64,000 nucleotides of DNA, taken from positions 1-64,000 of the forward strand of contig NZ_QZCG01000016.1 in assembly GCF_003591515.1 (NCBI RefSeq), given 5' to 3'. Below the pieces are notes generated by a model that was not told where the DNA came from, did no database searches, and saw nothing but the letters and a program-made list of their open reading frames with translations. Both the position numbers and the translations under genes were made by a program. Source of the stretch: Paracoccus onubensis (GTDB taxonomy: Bacteria > Pseudomonadota > Alphaproteobacteria > Rhodobacterales > Rhodobacteraceae). Shown here piece after piece: positions 8,679-16,954 of this stretch (positions are counted from its first letter, which is position 1; each line of letters begins with the position of its first letter).

Positions 8679-9647
8679 TCAATCCGCAATCAAATCGGCT
8701 TCTCTGGCGATTTGCTGCCAACTAACGATTTCTTCGCCGATGAGGGCGCTGAAATCAGCCGGAGTTTCAGCCGCAGGTGTCGCACCGATAGGCGCAAGTT
8801 TTGCGAGTACATCGGGATTGGACAAGACATCGTTCAGCGCTGCGTTCAGCTGCGAGACGATGGGTTCTGGGGTGCCAGCGGGCGCTAGAACTCCGTACCA
8901 GTTCAGCAGGCTATAACCGGGCAGCCCACTTTCGCTGAATGTAGGAATATTGGGTTCTATTCCTGAGCGCTCAGTTCCTGATGTGCCAATCAATTTGAGT
9001 TGGCCAGTATCGATGAAACCTGAAACAGGTGCCAGAGAAGTCCACAATAGCTGCACGCGATTGGCAACTAGATCGGTGATGGCGGGACCGTTCCCATTAT
9101 AGGGCACGTGTGTCATTTCGATCTGTGCAACGCTTTGAAAGCGTTCACCCGCAAGATGATTACTGCCACCTATTCCGCCAGAGGCGTAGTTAATGGATCC
9201 GGGAGTTTCCTTGGATAACTCGATAACATCGGCGATGCTATTTCCGGGGAAGTCCTTGCTAGCAACAAGAAAGTGCGCATAGCGCAGAAGCAGTGCCACC
9301 GGTTCAAAATCCTCCACCGGGTCGTATGGCGGCGTTGCTTGCAAGCTGGGAACGATAGTCACATCAGACGAGGTCAATAGCAGGGTATATCCGTCTGGTT
9401 TAGCTTCTCTGACGTTGACGGTGCCAATTGTTCCAGCTGCGCCAGGGAGGTTTTCGATAACGATTGTCTGTCCCAGATCTTTGCTAAGCTGCTCGGCGAC
9501 AACACGCCCCACAAAATCTGAAGTGCCTCCGGGTGGAAAGGGCACCACCATGCGAATCACCTTTGATGGATAGGTGTCGTCCGCAGAGGCCGAACCGACG
9601 GATGTGGCGGCCAATATGGCCGATAGGATTGCTATTGCTGACTTCAT
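8679..9647 (-). CDS. Tripartite tricarboxylate transporter substrate-binding protein TctC
   Basis: Periplasmic binding protein with a Sec signal peptide (MKSAIAILSAILAATSVGSA, cleavage near ASA-D). The mature part has Bug/TctC-family marks: KVIRMVVPFPPGGTSDFVGR near the N-terminus and NLPGAAGTIGTVNVREAKPDGYTLL after it. Total length of about 322 residues is normal. I chose the ATG at 9647, which gives the signal peptide directly. It delivers the substrate to TctA/B and presumably defines specificity. Bug proteins bind many carboxylates, so the ligand cannot be named. Confidence 0.9.
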   Translation of the reverse strand: MKSAIAILSAILAATSVGSASADDTYPSKVIRMVVPFPPGGTSDFVGRVVAEQLSKDLGQTIVIENLPGAAGTIGTVNVREAKPDGYTLLLTSSDVTIVPSLQATPPYDPVEDFEPVALLLRYAHFLVASKDFPGNSIADVIELSKETPGSINYASGGIGGSNHLAGERFQSVAQIEMTHVPYNGNGPAITDLVANRVQLLWTSLAPVSGFIDTGQLKLIGTSGTERSGIEPNIPTFSESGLPGYSLLNWYGVLAPAGTPEPIVSQLNAALNDVLSNPDVLAKLAPIGATPAAETPADFSALIGEEIVSWQQIAREADLIAD

Positions 9648-9707
9648 AATGCCTCCCAAAGCATCAGGCTCCCTCTTCCAAGAGCGATGAAGCAGCACTA
9701 TTGTATT

Positions 9708-9717
9708 TTTGATCAAA
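9708..9717. promoter_or_regulatory. Palindrome in the divergent tctC / dehydrogenase promoter region
   Basis: The perfect 10-base palindrome TTTGATCAAA lies in the roughly 110-base gap between the divergent tctC and 2-hydroxyacid dehydrogenase genes. A FadR-type GntR regulator is encoded 1 kb away, and such regulators bind short AT-rich palindromes. It could control both directions. The assignment is inference only. Confidence 0.3.
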
Positions 9718-9758
9718 TATCAATAACCTGAATCGAGTCATTTTTGTGGAGCAAAGAA

Positions 9759-10697
9759 GTGATCCATTCTGTCTTGCAAATAGGGCCATTGCTCTCGGAA
9801 ACCGAAGCAGCGCTGACCAAGGACTACGAGGTCCACCGCTATGATCGCGCTGAAGACAAATCGACCTTCCTAGATTGTATTGCCTCCACCACACGGGTCA
9901 TCGCGACAAGAGGCGACTACCAGTTGGGCGATGAGGTCTTTGCCAAATTGCCCAAGTTGCAATTGGTTGCCTCCTCTGGAGCCGGATACGATGGCATCGA
10001 CGTTATCGCGGCACGTCGCCGAGGTATCAGCGTTACACACACGCCCGGCGTCGTCTCGGAATGCGTTGCCGATCTCGCTTTCGGACTAGTGTTATCTACA
10101 GTGCGCCGGATTGTTCATTTCGATGCTTTTGTCCGCCAAGGAAGGTGGCAGTCGGAAAAACCCGATTTGGGAAGCAAGGTATGGGGTGAGCGTATAGGCA
10201 TCATTGGCCTTGGCGGCATTGGCCGGGCAATCGCGCGGCGAGCTGGCGGTTTTGGAATGGACGTCGGCTATTTTGGTCGCAGCCGCCAAGCCGATATTGA
10301 ACATCGCTATTTCTCTGACATAGCCGAACTCGCGACATGGGCGCGATTTTTGGTGATTGCTGTGCCGGGCGGCGCGGCAACGAAGGGGCTTGTATCGTCG
10401 GAGGTGTTGAGAGCCTTGGGCGCCGATGGCTATCTTTTTAACGTTGCGCGTGGGTCTGTGGTGGACGAACAAGCACTTATTAGAGCCCTCGCAGAAGGTG
10501 CTATCGCGGGAGCTGGCCTAGATGTTTTCGCCAACGAACCTCTAGTTCCTGATGCTTTGCTGAAAGCACCTAACGTCGTCTTGCAGCCACATATCGGCAG
10601 CGGTTCAAAATATACTCGTATTGCCATGGGGCAATGCGTTCTCGACAACATAGCTGCATATTTCGACAATCGTCCATTGCTCACGCCTGTTGCGTGA
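9759..10697 (+). CDS. D-isomer specific 2-hydroxyacid dehydrogenase
   Basis: NAD(P)-dependent reductase of about 312 residues. The nucleotide motif GLGGIGRAIA is near residue 148. The catalytic set of the family is present: Arg in LFNVARGSVVDE, Glu in GLDVFANEP, and His in VVLQPHIGSGS. In a gluconate/ketogluconate locus it probably reduces a 2-keto acid (2-ketogluconate, glyoxylate or hydroxypyruvate). The exact substrate is not readable. GTG 9759 is preferred because GGAG lies 7 bases upstream; an in-frame TTG at 9744 lacks a ribosome site. It is divergent from the Tct genes. Confidence 0.85.
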   Translation: MIHSVLQIGPLLSETEAALTKDYEVHRYDRAEDKSTFLDCIASTTRVIATRGDYQLGDEVFAKLPKLQLVASSGAGYDGIDVIAARRRGISVTHTPGVVSECVADLAFGLVLSTVRRIVHFDAFVRQGRWQSEKPDLGSKVWGERIGIIGLGGIGRAIARRAGGFGMDVGYFGRSRQADIEHRYFSDIAELATWARFLVIAVPGGAATKGLVSSEVLRALGADGYLFNVARGSVVDEQALIRALAEGAIAGAGLDVFANEPLVPDALLKAPNVVLQPHIGSGSKYTRIAMGQCVLDNIAAYFDNRPLLTPVA

Positions 10698-10711
10698 GAC
10701 GCCGAACACGA

Positions 10712-10740
10712 ATTGTTGCGTAGATTCGTGCGACAACAAT
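10712..10740. promoter_or_regulatory. Inverted repeat upstream of the GntR regulator
   Basis: The arms ATTGTTG (10712-10718) and CAACAAT (10734-10740) form a 7-base inverted repeat 35 bases before the TTG start of the GntR gene. Position and symmetry fit an autoregulatory operator or a weak terminator for the preceding dehydrogenase. There is no T-run after it, which favours an operator. Confidence 0.35.
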
Positions 10741-10775
10741 AAGACCCGGGATAACAAAAAAGGGGAGGAACTCTG

Positions 10776-11453
10776 TTGGCTTCTGACGGGACAACCGCGA
10801 ACGAATTTCCCAGAATCGGCATGACAACTGCAGAGCAGGTCGTTGCAGATCTCCGGCGTCGCATCCTTTTAGGGGAGCTGGTGCCTGGTCAAAGGCTAAA
10901 AATCGATGAAATAGCCACCTTGTGTGGTGTCAGCCACATGCCGGTTAGAACCGCCTTACAGGACCTCGAGGCAGAGGGAATCTTAATCGTTCATTCTCGA
11001 CGCGGCGCAGAAATACGCACGATTGACTCGCACTATATCACTAACGTCCTAGAAGTGCGAGGAGCCGTAGAGGCCATGCTGGCTGGAAAATGCGCTGAGA
11101 TGATTCAGAGCGAGGATGCCGTCACGCTGAGAAATCTCGCAACAACCTTCGAAGAAAAAGCCAAGATCGCTACGCCCCAAGAACTTCTCCAAGCGAACTT
11201 CAAGCTCCATAATTTTATAAACTGTATTCCAAACAATTCTGAAGCTATTTTCACTTTAAATCGGGGTCGGCTGCTTATTGAAACGCTGCGTGTCCGAGCC
11301 GGATATGGCGGCACTCGGATAGATGCTATCATTGCTGAGCACCGACAGTTGGTCGATGCCATCTGCGCGCATGATCAAGTTGCCGCGCGCGGCATCTCCC
11401 AAAGCCATTGCGACAGTGCGCGTGATGAGCTCTTGAAGCTTGTCGGCAGCTAA
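10776..11453 (+). CDS. GntR-family transcriptional regulator (FadR/FCD type)
   Basis: A 225-residue DNA-binding repressor. The N-terminal winged helix spans about residues 10-75 (LRRRILLGELVPGQRLKIDE, then CGVSHMPVRTALQDLEAEGI). The C-terminal FCD ligand domain spans about 90-215 and has the spaced Asp/His pattern (NFKLHNFI and late AEHRQLVDAICAHD) that normally binds metal and a carboxylate. The start is TTG at 10776 with a strong GGAGG 9 bases upstream, so translation is probably moderate. It probably senses a sugar acid and controls the adjacent uptake and catabolic genes. Confidence 0.88.
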   Translation: MASDGTTANEFPRIGMTTAEQVVADLRRRILLGELVPGQRLKIDEIATLCGVSHMPVRTALQDLEAEGILIVHSRRGAEIRTIDSHYITNVLEVRGAVEAMLAGKCAEMIQSEDAVTLRNLATTFEEKAKIATPQELLQANFKLHNFINCIPNNSEAIFTLNRGRLLIETLRVRAGYGGTRIDAIIAEHRQLVDAICAHDQVAARGISQSHCDSARDELLKLVGS

Positions 11454-11598
11454 GACTGTTCCCTCTATCTCGCTCACGCCATCGACAGCCGGATAATCTT
11501 TTCCGATATCAAGGACAGGTTTGGACGCGCCGTCAAGTGACATGATCTAGGTCTCTGAGACTCTTCAGCCATCCATATCTGATAGCAATCTTGCTCAG

Positions 11599-11985
11599 TT
11601 AAAATGGTGAAGAGGGGTTAAGGTATCGAAATGCTTCCCTCCGTTCATCGGCTGACATCGACGCCAAGATGCACTTGATCAAGCGCATCCGGCCGCGCTG
11701 GCCCAACTGCTGATTGACCAGTTTCCGGCCAGAGGCGATGAAATACGCCCGCAACTCCTCATATGTCGCGAGACCGGCCCAGAAGTCGGCATCTGCCTCG
11801 ACATCCCCGAAGGGCACATCTGGCGCGCCGATCCGGGCCTCTTCCAGAATGGCGACGATCACCGGCTCGGTATCTTCCCATTTACATGCCTCAATTGCGT
11901 CCAGGAGCTGGCAGACGCGGAAAAGCCGCTCGCCCATAGGCATGTCCCCTGCTCTGCCCCGTTCCACTTGCTCATCTTTCGCCAT
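11599..11985 (-). CDS. Hypothetical protein
   Basis: A 128-residue soluble, acidic and mostly helical protein with no signal peptide or membrane segment. I recognise no motif. Segments such as LFRVCQLLDAIEACKWED and RLIKCILASMSADERREAF look like real amphipathic helices rather than a chance frame. It is followed downstream by the GntR gene in convergent orientation and preceded by a broken MFS gene. Confidence 0.5.
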   Translation of the reverse strand: MAKDEQVERGRAGDMPMGERLFRVCQLLDAIEACKWEDTEPVIVAILEEARIGAPDVPFGDVEADADFWAGLATYEELRAYFIASGRKLVNQQLGQRGRMRLIKCILASMSADERREAFRYLNPSSPF

Positions 11986-12030
11986 TGGATTGTCCCCATA
12001 ATGCGGCGTGCCGGGTGCCCGCCTATTCAG

Positions 12031-12704
12031 TCACCGGCTGCCCGCATAGGGTTCGTTTATAGGAAGGCAGCGACGGGCGGGTACCTCGATCAGCAGCGGC
12101 GCGAGAAAGGTGAAAACCACGAATGATCCGCCGAACCCGGTCATGGCGATGAAATAGAGCGCCAGCAAGCGGGGCTTCATCAATACGGCGAACTGCGACT
12201 GCAATCCGGCGGGCCGAGCGTGGGGGATTTCCCCCGGCAACAAAAGTCGCAATAGCGCTGTCGCGACGCATCCGAGCACAGCCACCGCCAGCAGCGGTGC
12301 ACGCCACCCAAGGCTCTGTCCGAAGATTGTGCCGAACGGGACACCTATGACCATTGCAAGGGTGAGCCCCGCGAACCTCGTCGCCACCACGCGCGCGCCG
12401 CGTTCACGATCCGCCCGGCCAGCAGCACTTCATAAGACGGCGCAGCGCCGCCAAGCAGATTACCGAGCGTGAACAGGCCCATCAGTCCAACCACAAGCCC
12501 GCGGCGGGGAAGCCTTCCAGTGAGGGCCGTGACCGTCGGCGCTCCAACGGTCACGGCCAGGGCATAGCCAGTCACAAGCAGACCCGCTTGGGGTATCGTT
12601 ACCGTAAGATCGCGCACGACATCCGGGACAAGCCCGATCATGACGAATTCCGCAGTGCCGATGGTGAAGGCCGCGACGGCAAGCGCGATCAATGCAGGCG
12701 ACAT
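12031..12704 (-). pseudogene. Broken MFS transporter (DHA1 type)
   Basis: Two adjacent frames carry pieces of one drug:H+ antiporter-like permease. The first (12704 down to about 12390) starts with TIGTAEFVMIGLVPDVV and contains the family loop GAPTVTALTGRLPRRG. The second (about 12385 to 12075) continues with VATRFAGLTLAMVIGVPFGT and GWRAPLLAVAVLGCVATALL. A frameshift near 12370-12390 separates them, and the protein ends after about seven helices, so roughly the C-terminal half is missing. It lies just downstream of a flavoprotein gene. Confidence 0.75.
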
Positions 12705-12716
12705 CGGCGTTGCTCT

Positions 12717-13499
12717 TTATGCGTCGTCCGGATCGGCAACGTGCGCGACGAGGCCGGTTTGGCCCGGCGCAACGTGATCGGCCATGGTGTGGCGATCGGG
12801 GAAGTCGCCGCCGTTCTGCGACCGGAACGGAACCGGCGTGTCGGTGAAAAGCCCGGCGAGACGCACACGCCATGCTGCCTTGATCGCCTCCACTTCTTCC
12901 GCCGTGGAAACGTGACCCGCGCCATAGACCGCGTGCGTCGGGAGCACATCCATGCCGGGGTAGAACAGCGCGCCATGAGTCAGTGGGAACAGCAGTTGCT
13001 CGATCGGCCCGTTGATACCCCGCGGGCCATAGTCGGCCGCTGGTCCGCCGGCCTGCACGTTGACCAGCGCTCGCTTACCCTTGAGGATGCCCTCGCCAAA
13101 GCGGAACTCGTTGGAGCCATTCTGATAGCCGTAGGCAAAGCCGAAGGCATAGACCCGCTCTATCCAGCCCTTCAGGATCGCAGGCACGCCGTACCACCAC
13201 AGCGGGAATTGCAGGATCACAGTATCGGCCGCGAGCAGCTTCTGCTGCTCGGCGATCACGTCGGGCGTCTGATGTCCGCTGGCGTAAGCATGACCCGACT
13301 CCATGATGAACGACAGCCGTTCAGGGTTGTCGCGCACTGGAAAGTCATCGGCGTCATATACTGCCTTCCACTTCATGCCATAGAGGTCCGAATGGACCAC
13401 GGTGTGTCCCGCTGCCGACAACGTCTCATCAGTTACATCGACCAACTGCCGTGTCAGCGAAGTGGGTTCGGGATGCGCGTAAACAATGAGAACTTTCAT
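12717..13499 (-). CDS. NAD(P)H-dependent oxidoreductase, flavodoxin-like fold (quinone reductase type)
   Basis: A 260-residue protein of the NQO1/MdaB/YwrO group, which reduces quinones or other small electrophiles with NAD(P)H and FMN or FAD. The N-terminus MKVLIVYAHPEPTSLTRQLVD is the flavin-binding start. LQFPLWWYGVPAILKGWIERV is the conserved active-site block, followed by GFAYGYQNG and the loop VQAGGPAADYGPRGINGP. Length is normal. It stands between a broken MFS gene and a collapsed alcohol dehydrogenase, with a LysR gene divergent behind, so it may be the surviving member of an electrophile-response cassette. Confidence 0.85.
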   Translation of the reverse strand: MKVLIVYAHPEPTSLTRQLVDVTDETLSAAGHTVVHSDLYGMKWKAVYDADDFPVRDNPERLSFIMESGHAYASGHQTPDVIAEQQKLLAADTVILQFPLWWYGVPAILKGWIERVYAFGFAYGYQNGSNEFRFGEGILKGKRALVNVQAGGPAADYGPRGINGPIEQLLFPLTHGALFYPGMDVLPTHAVYGAGHVSTAEEVEAIKAAWRVRLAGLFTDTPVPFRSQNGGDFPDRHTMADHVAPGQTGLVAHVADPDDA

Positions 13500-13529
13500 G
13501 ATGATCTCTTCCTGATAGTTGGGGGTTGC

Positions 13530-13659
13530 TAGAATTCGACGACGATCTTGCCGAAATGGCCGCCAGATTCATGGAGCCGGAAGGCGTCCGCGATTTCGGC
13601 CAGTCCACCAGCGTCAGGCCGTCGAGCCCTTGGTGCGGATAAGCCTGGATAGCTTTCAT
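13530..13659 (-). pseudogene. Zinc-type alcohol dehydrogenase/quinone reductase collapsed by deletion
   Basis: The first 19 residues (MKAIQAYPHQGLDGLTLVD) are a normal N-terminus of an MDR-family oxidoreductase. They run almost directly, with a frame change, into a normal C-terminus (LAEIADAFRLHESGGHFGKI then VVEF and stop). About 270 codons between them are missing. Start and stop of the gene thus survive, but the catalytic and nucleotide-binding domains are gone. The reading is by eye from short ends, but both ends are characteristic. Confidence 0.6.
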
Positions 13660-13779
13660 AGGCGAACTGGTATCCGTGTCGTCGATTGTGGCGCCGCAGG
13701 ATCTGACCTGCTCCCAGCTTAAATAGCGCGCTTACCTTGAGTATTGAAATCGAACGTTTTACGTGTTGCTATCGACACG

Positions 13780-14673
13780 ATGGATACCAGGAACCTCGAT
13801 CTCGGACTTCTCGTGACGCTTGAGACCCTGCTTGCGGAGCGCAACGTCACACGCGCCGCGCGCCGGCTGAACCTCAGCCAGCCTGCTTTGTCGGCACGGC
13901 TGGCAAGACTCCGCGATACACTCGGCGATCCGCTCCTGATCCCGGGCCAGCGCGGGATGGTTCTGACCCAGCGGGCACTGGAGCTGATGGAGCCACTGCA
14001 CGAGGCACTGGAGGGTGTTCGCCGCGTCGTGGAGCAAGGAGCGCCGATCAATCCGGAGACCCTGCGTGCAACCGTGGTGATCGCGGCGAGCGACTACGTC
14101 CAGTATGCGTTGCTGGCACGCTTCTCGGTCGCATTGCGGGCCGAGGCGCCGATGATCCGCATCGCCTGGCGGGCACTCGACGTGATGGCACTCACGACAC
14201 AATTGGAGCGAGGCGAGGTGGACCTGGCCTTGGCAAGGCCCGAAACCGCGCCGGCGGCGATGCGCCAGCGCCGGCTCTACGAGGAGGAGTATGCGGTCGT
14301 CGCGCGACAGGGCCATCCGGCCGTGCGGGGTATTCTTGATCTGGACTTGTTCTGCGCGCTGGACCACGTTGTCGTTTCGACTCGGGGCGGCGGCTTTGCC
14401 GGGCCCACGGATGCGGCTCTTGAGGCGATCGGCCGCCGTCGTACCGTCGCCTTGTCCACATCGGGCTTCCTGATCGTGCCGGAGATCGTGTCACGATCCG
14501 ATATGATCGCGCTAATCCCACGCCGAATCGCAGACGGTTGGTCAGACCGGGTGCAGGTGCTGGAGCCGCCGCTCCACATACCCGGATTCGCCATCGCCAG
14601 TATCTGGCACGAACGCACGACCAACCATCCAGCACAAAGCTGGCTGCGTGACAGGCTCGCTGCGTTGGCATGA
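13780..14673 (+). CDS. LysR-family transcriptional regulator
   Basis: A 297-residue regulator. The N-terminal winged helix is at residues 5-65, with the recognition segment NVTRAARRLNLSQPALSARL and then LRDTLGDPLLIPG. The rest is a periplasmic-binding-like effector domain with pieces such as TVVIAASDYVQYALLARFSV and GEVDLALARPE. I chose ATG 13780 because it starts the conserved MDTRNLDLGLLVTLE. It is divergent from the flavoprotein/ADH remnant and probably regulates them, the inducer being a redox-active small molecule at a guess. Confidence 0.87.
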   Translation: MDTRNLDLGLLVTLETLLAERNVTRAARRLNLSQPALSARLARLRDTLGDPLLIPGQRGMVLTQRALELMEPLHEALEGVRRVVEQGAPINPETLRATVVIAASDYVQYALLARFSVALRAEAPMIRIAWRALDVMALTTQLERGEVDLALARPETAPAAMRQRRLYEEEYAVVARQGHPAVRGILDLDLFCALDHVVVSTRGGGFAGPTDAALEAIGRRRTVALSTSGFLIVPEIVSRSDMIALIPRRIADGWSDRVQVLEPPLHIPGFAIASIWHERTTNHPAQSWLRDRLAALA

Positions 14674-14865
14674 CGCTCCGCCCAACTTATAAACGACTAG
14701 GCCCATTTTCCCAAAACACGATCCCAATGGGACGACGTTCGCGAATGGCAGCTGACGGTTGATCCCGCCGTTTGGCGAGACCTGTGCGGATGGCGGATTT
14801 GTCCCAGTGGCAGTCAAACGTATGTCGTCGTGAGCAATCCATTGGATAGCAACCGGACGTGATCC

Positions 14866-14912
14866 CGCCGTTTCCCTTGAATATCCCGTTGGTCTATTCA
14901 AGGGAAACGGCG
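14866..14912. repeat. Perfect 17-bp inverted repeat in a 500-base gene-free stretch
   Basis: The left arm CGCCGTTTCCCTTGAAT (14866-14882) and right arm (14896-14912) are exact reverse complements around a 13-base spacer. Flanking sequence on the left repeats GATCCCGCCGTTT (also at about 14761). No T-run follows on either side, so a plain terminator is unlikely. The gap 14674-15172 holds no convincing gene. The repeat may be the end of a lost insertion element or a regulatory cruciform. Confidence 0.6.
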
Positions 14913-15172
14913 TGAATTCAAGTCAGGCGATCGAGATCGAAACCGTCTATCTTGGATCGGGTTGCGATGCCTCTTCTGAATATCTCGGCGAAGGGTGCCG
15001 GGGATGGGCCAATGGTGGTTTCACCATCGAATTTCCCGATACCAGCATCGGTTTTCCCCGACAGGAGGTCTTCTGTCCCGAGAATGGACCGCAGCCTGAC
15101 CTATCGCAGTGCACGCGCTAACAAGAGTCAGCCTGGTTGGAATGGTTTCTGTCCGGCAATTTCCGGAAACTC

Positions 15173-15676
15173 TCAGATGCTACGCGGATCGATGCGCAAT
15201 ACACCGGCAAGTGCCAGGAGGAATGCCGTGAGGGAACCTATGCTCCGGATCTGGTTCCAGACCTGCCATCTGCCGGAATAATCGGACCAGATCCTGCGGG
15301 CTTCCTCGGCGTCACCCGACACGGTGACACCAGCCAGAGCCTCGTTCATCGGGACGTTGACCATCATTGTCAGCACGAGCCCCAGGCAAAAATAAGTCAC
15401 CGCCGCACCGGCAAATGCCGCAGCGCTCAGGTGATGACTCCGGATGTACAGCAATATAGCCGTGAGCCCCAACGCAACCGGGGTGCCAAAGAATGCCGGC
15501 GCGAATACGGCGTTCCGCACCGAGGCGTTCATTGCCTGCATGGCTTCAATCGCGACACGCGGGTCGGCCGCATCCAACCCCCACATGGTCGAACAGACCC
15601 AGGCAAAGAAAAAGCCGAAGATGGCCGCGTTCAGCGTCAGGGACAGAAAGATCATGGTGATGGTCAAAATCTTCAT
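15173..15676 (-). CDS. DUF1772 family membrane protein
   Basis: A 167-residue protein with four membrane helices. Segments typical of the DUF1772/anthrone-oxygenase-like family are visible: an N-terminal helix ending in FFFAWVCSTMWGLD, a central PAFFGTPVALGLTAILL, and VNVPMNEALAGV with the family's VPxNxxL core, followed by SGRWQVWNQIRSIGSL. Most members have no known reaction; a few take part in polyketide anthrone oxidation. It appears to be the last of three same-strand genes from 16727. Confidence 0.75.
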   Translation of the reverse strand: MKILTITMIFLSLTLNAAIFGFFFAWVCSTMWGLDAADPRVAIEAMQAMNASVRNAVFAPAFFGTPVALGLTAILLYIRSHHLSAAAFAGAAVTYFCLGLVLTMMVNVPMNEALAGVTVSGDAEEARRIWSDYSGRWQVWNQIRSIGSLTAFLLALAGVLRIDPRSI

Positions 15677-15703
15677 GGCAGAAACCTCTGCGGGTAAATC
15701 GGC

Positions 15704-16111
15704 TCAGTCATATTTCAGCTGAATGACGACGCAATGACCGTCCCATTCGCCATGTGGGCCGCCATATCGGGGGCGATCGCCATCTGCCGGGAGCTCGAAA
15801 ATTGCGCATAACCGCAGATGCCGATCCTCTACAGGCTCAATGCGATAGGGTTCATCCGTATAGGGATCGGCCAATCGCGGTTCATCCGGGCATTGGGCTG
15901 TTGCTGACAGGTCTCCGTCATTGCGTTGTTCGGAGGCTCCTATGCAGCGGGCCTGGTCGAAGAGCGCCGCCAGGTCATTCAAGCGGACATGATCTCTGCG
16001 TTCCTTCCGACCTTGGCCAGGTCCGCCCGTGACGATGAGGCCGCCAACCATCGTCGCCAGGGTCAAGCCCGCAATCGCCCAGATGACCCAGTTCCGGCGT
16101 GGCTCAATCAT
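15704..16111 (-). CDS. Hypothetical membrane-anchored protein
   Basis: A 135-residue protein with one N-terminal membrane helix (VIWAIAGLTLATMVGGLIV) and a polar, probably periplasmic domain containing two or three Cys (ARCIGASE, TAQCPDEP, DGHCVVIQL). The Cys pattern suggests disulfides. It overlaps the upstream gene by 8 bases, so they are coexpressed. No family recognised. Confidence 0.55.
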   Translation of the reverse strand: MIEPRRNWVIWAIAGLTLATMVGGLIVTGGPGQGRKERRDHVRLNDLAALFDQARCIGASEQRNDGDLSATAQCPDEPRLADPYTDEPYRIEPVEDRHLRLCAIFELPADGDRPRYGGPHGEWDGHCVVIQLKYD

Positions 16112-16727
16112 TGATCTCGCCCCGATAGTAACCCAGCACCAGGAGACCCGTGATTGCGACCAGTAAAGCCTTCAGAATGAATCGAAGCGTCAGTTCTCCG
16201 GACAGGGCGGCATAGACGCTTGCCGAAAAATCTCCCAGCAAAGCCAACACTGCCAGAAGCAAGGTGATCGAGGCGAACCAGCGGCGCACGAGCGATCGTC
16301 TCTGACCGGGATCCTCGCGGGTCTGGCGGTAGATGCGACGATCCAGAACCAGAAACAGCGGGAGGAAAGGCACGAGGACGGCAATCGACCAGCGCAAGTA
16401 ACTCGAACCCCGCGTTCGATCTGCCACGTCCTCAACCAGGTGATCGATGATTCCGAATCCAAGCTGGTTGATATGCCAGCACAGGACAGCCAGGGAAATG
16501 AACAGCAGCCCGTAGAGGATCGCGTCCCGCGCGGAGACATATGGCCTGGGATGGGGAACCGGCGGCATGCCGGGCTCCGCGCCAGTCCAGCTGTCAACTG
16601 CATCATGGATTTCGGTTTCCGACCAGCCCGCATCGGCCAAGGCCACGGCGATATCGTCCTTCCCCTGCCCTGCGACGAGCGCCTCCTTCACGAAGTCTTC
16701 CAGCAAATCTTTCGATCCCAAGATCAC
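16104..16727 (-). CDS. Hypothetical membrane protein with four helices (DUF5671-like)
   Basis: A 207-residue protein. The N-terminal about 50 residues form a small helical domain (KEALVAGQGKDDIAVALADA, GWSETEIHDAVDSWTG) that resembles UBA-like or SHOCT-like modules. It is followed by a linker and four membrane helices (for example AILYGLLFISLAVLCWHI and ITLLLAVLALLGDFSASVY). The combination resembles DUF5671 proteins. Function unknown. It is first in a three-gene unit with the anchored protein and the DUF1772 protein. Confidence 0.55.
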   Translation of the reverse strand: MILGSKDLLEDFVKEALVAGQGKDDIAVALADAGWSETEIHDAVDSWTGAEPGMPPVPHPRPYVSARDAILYGLLFISLAVLCWHINQLGFGIIDHLVEDVADRTRGSSYLRWSIAVLVPFLPLFLVLDRRIYRQTREDPGQRRSLVRRWFASITLLLAVLALLGDFSASVYAALSGELTLRFILKALLVAITGLLVLGYYRGEIND

Positions 16728-16954
16728 CTCCGTAAATCAGGCAGGTTCCGGTTGGAGCGGAATCAAATCACCGGCATATTGCTTCAGGTTACAGGGATCG
16801 TCTATAGCAGGCCAATCCATCCGATCTGCGATCTCGGTACCGAAATATCACAGGCATATGAAATTGTTTTTCTGCCTTACGTAAGTGAAAACTCCTTGCA
16901 ACCAATGCAATCCTGAGGCCAGCCTTGCAAGTAATCTATTAATCGGGGGTTCAG

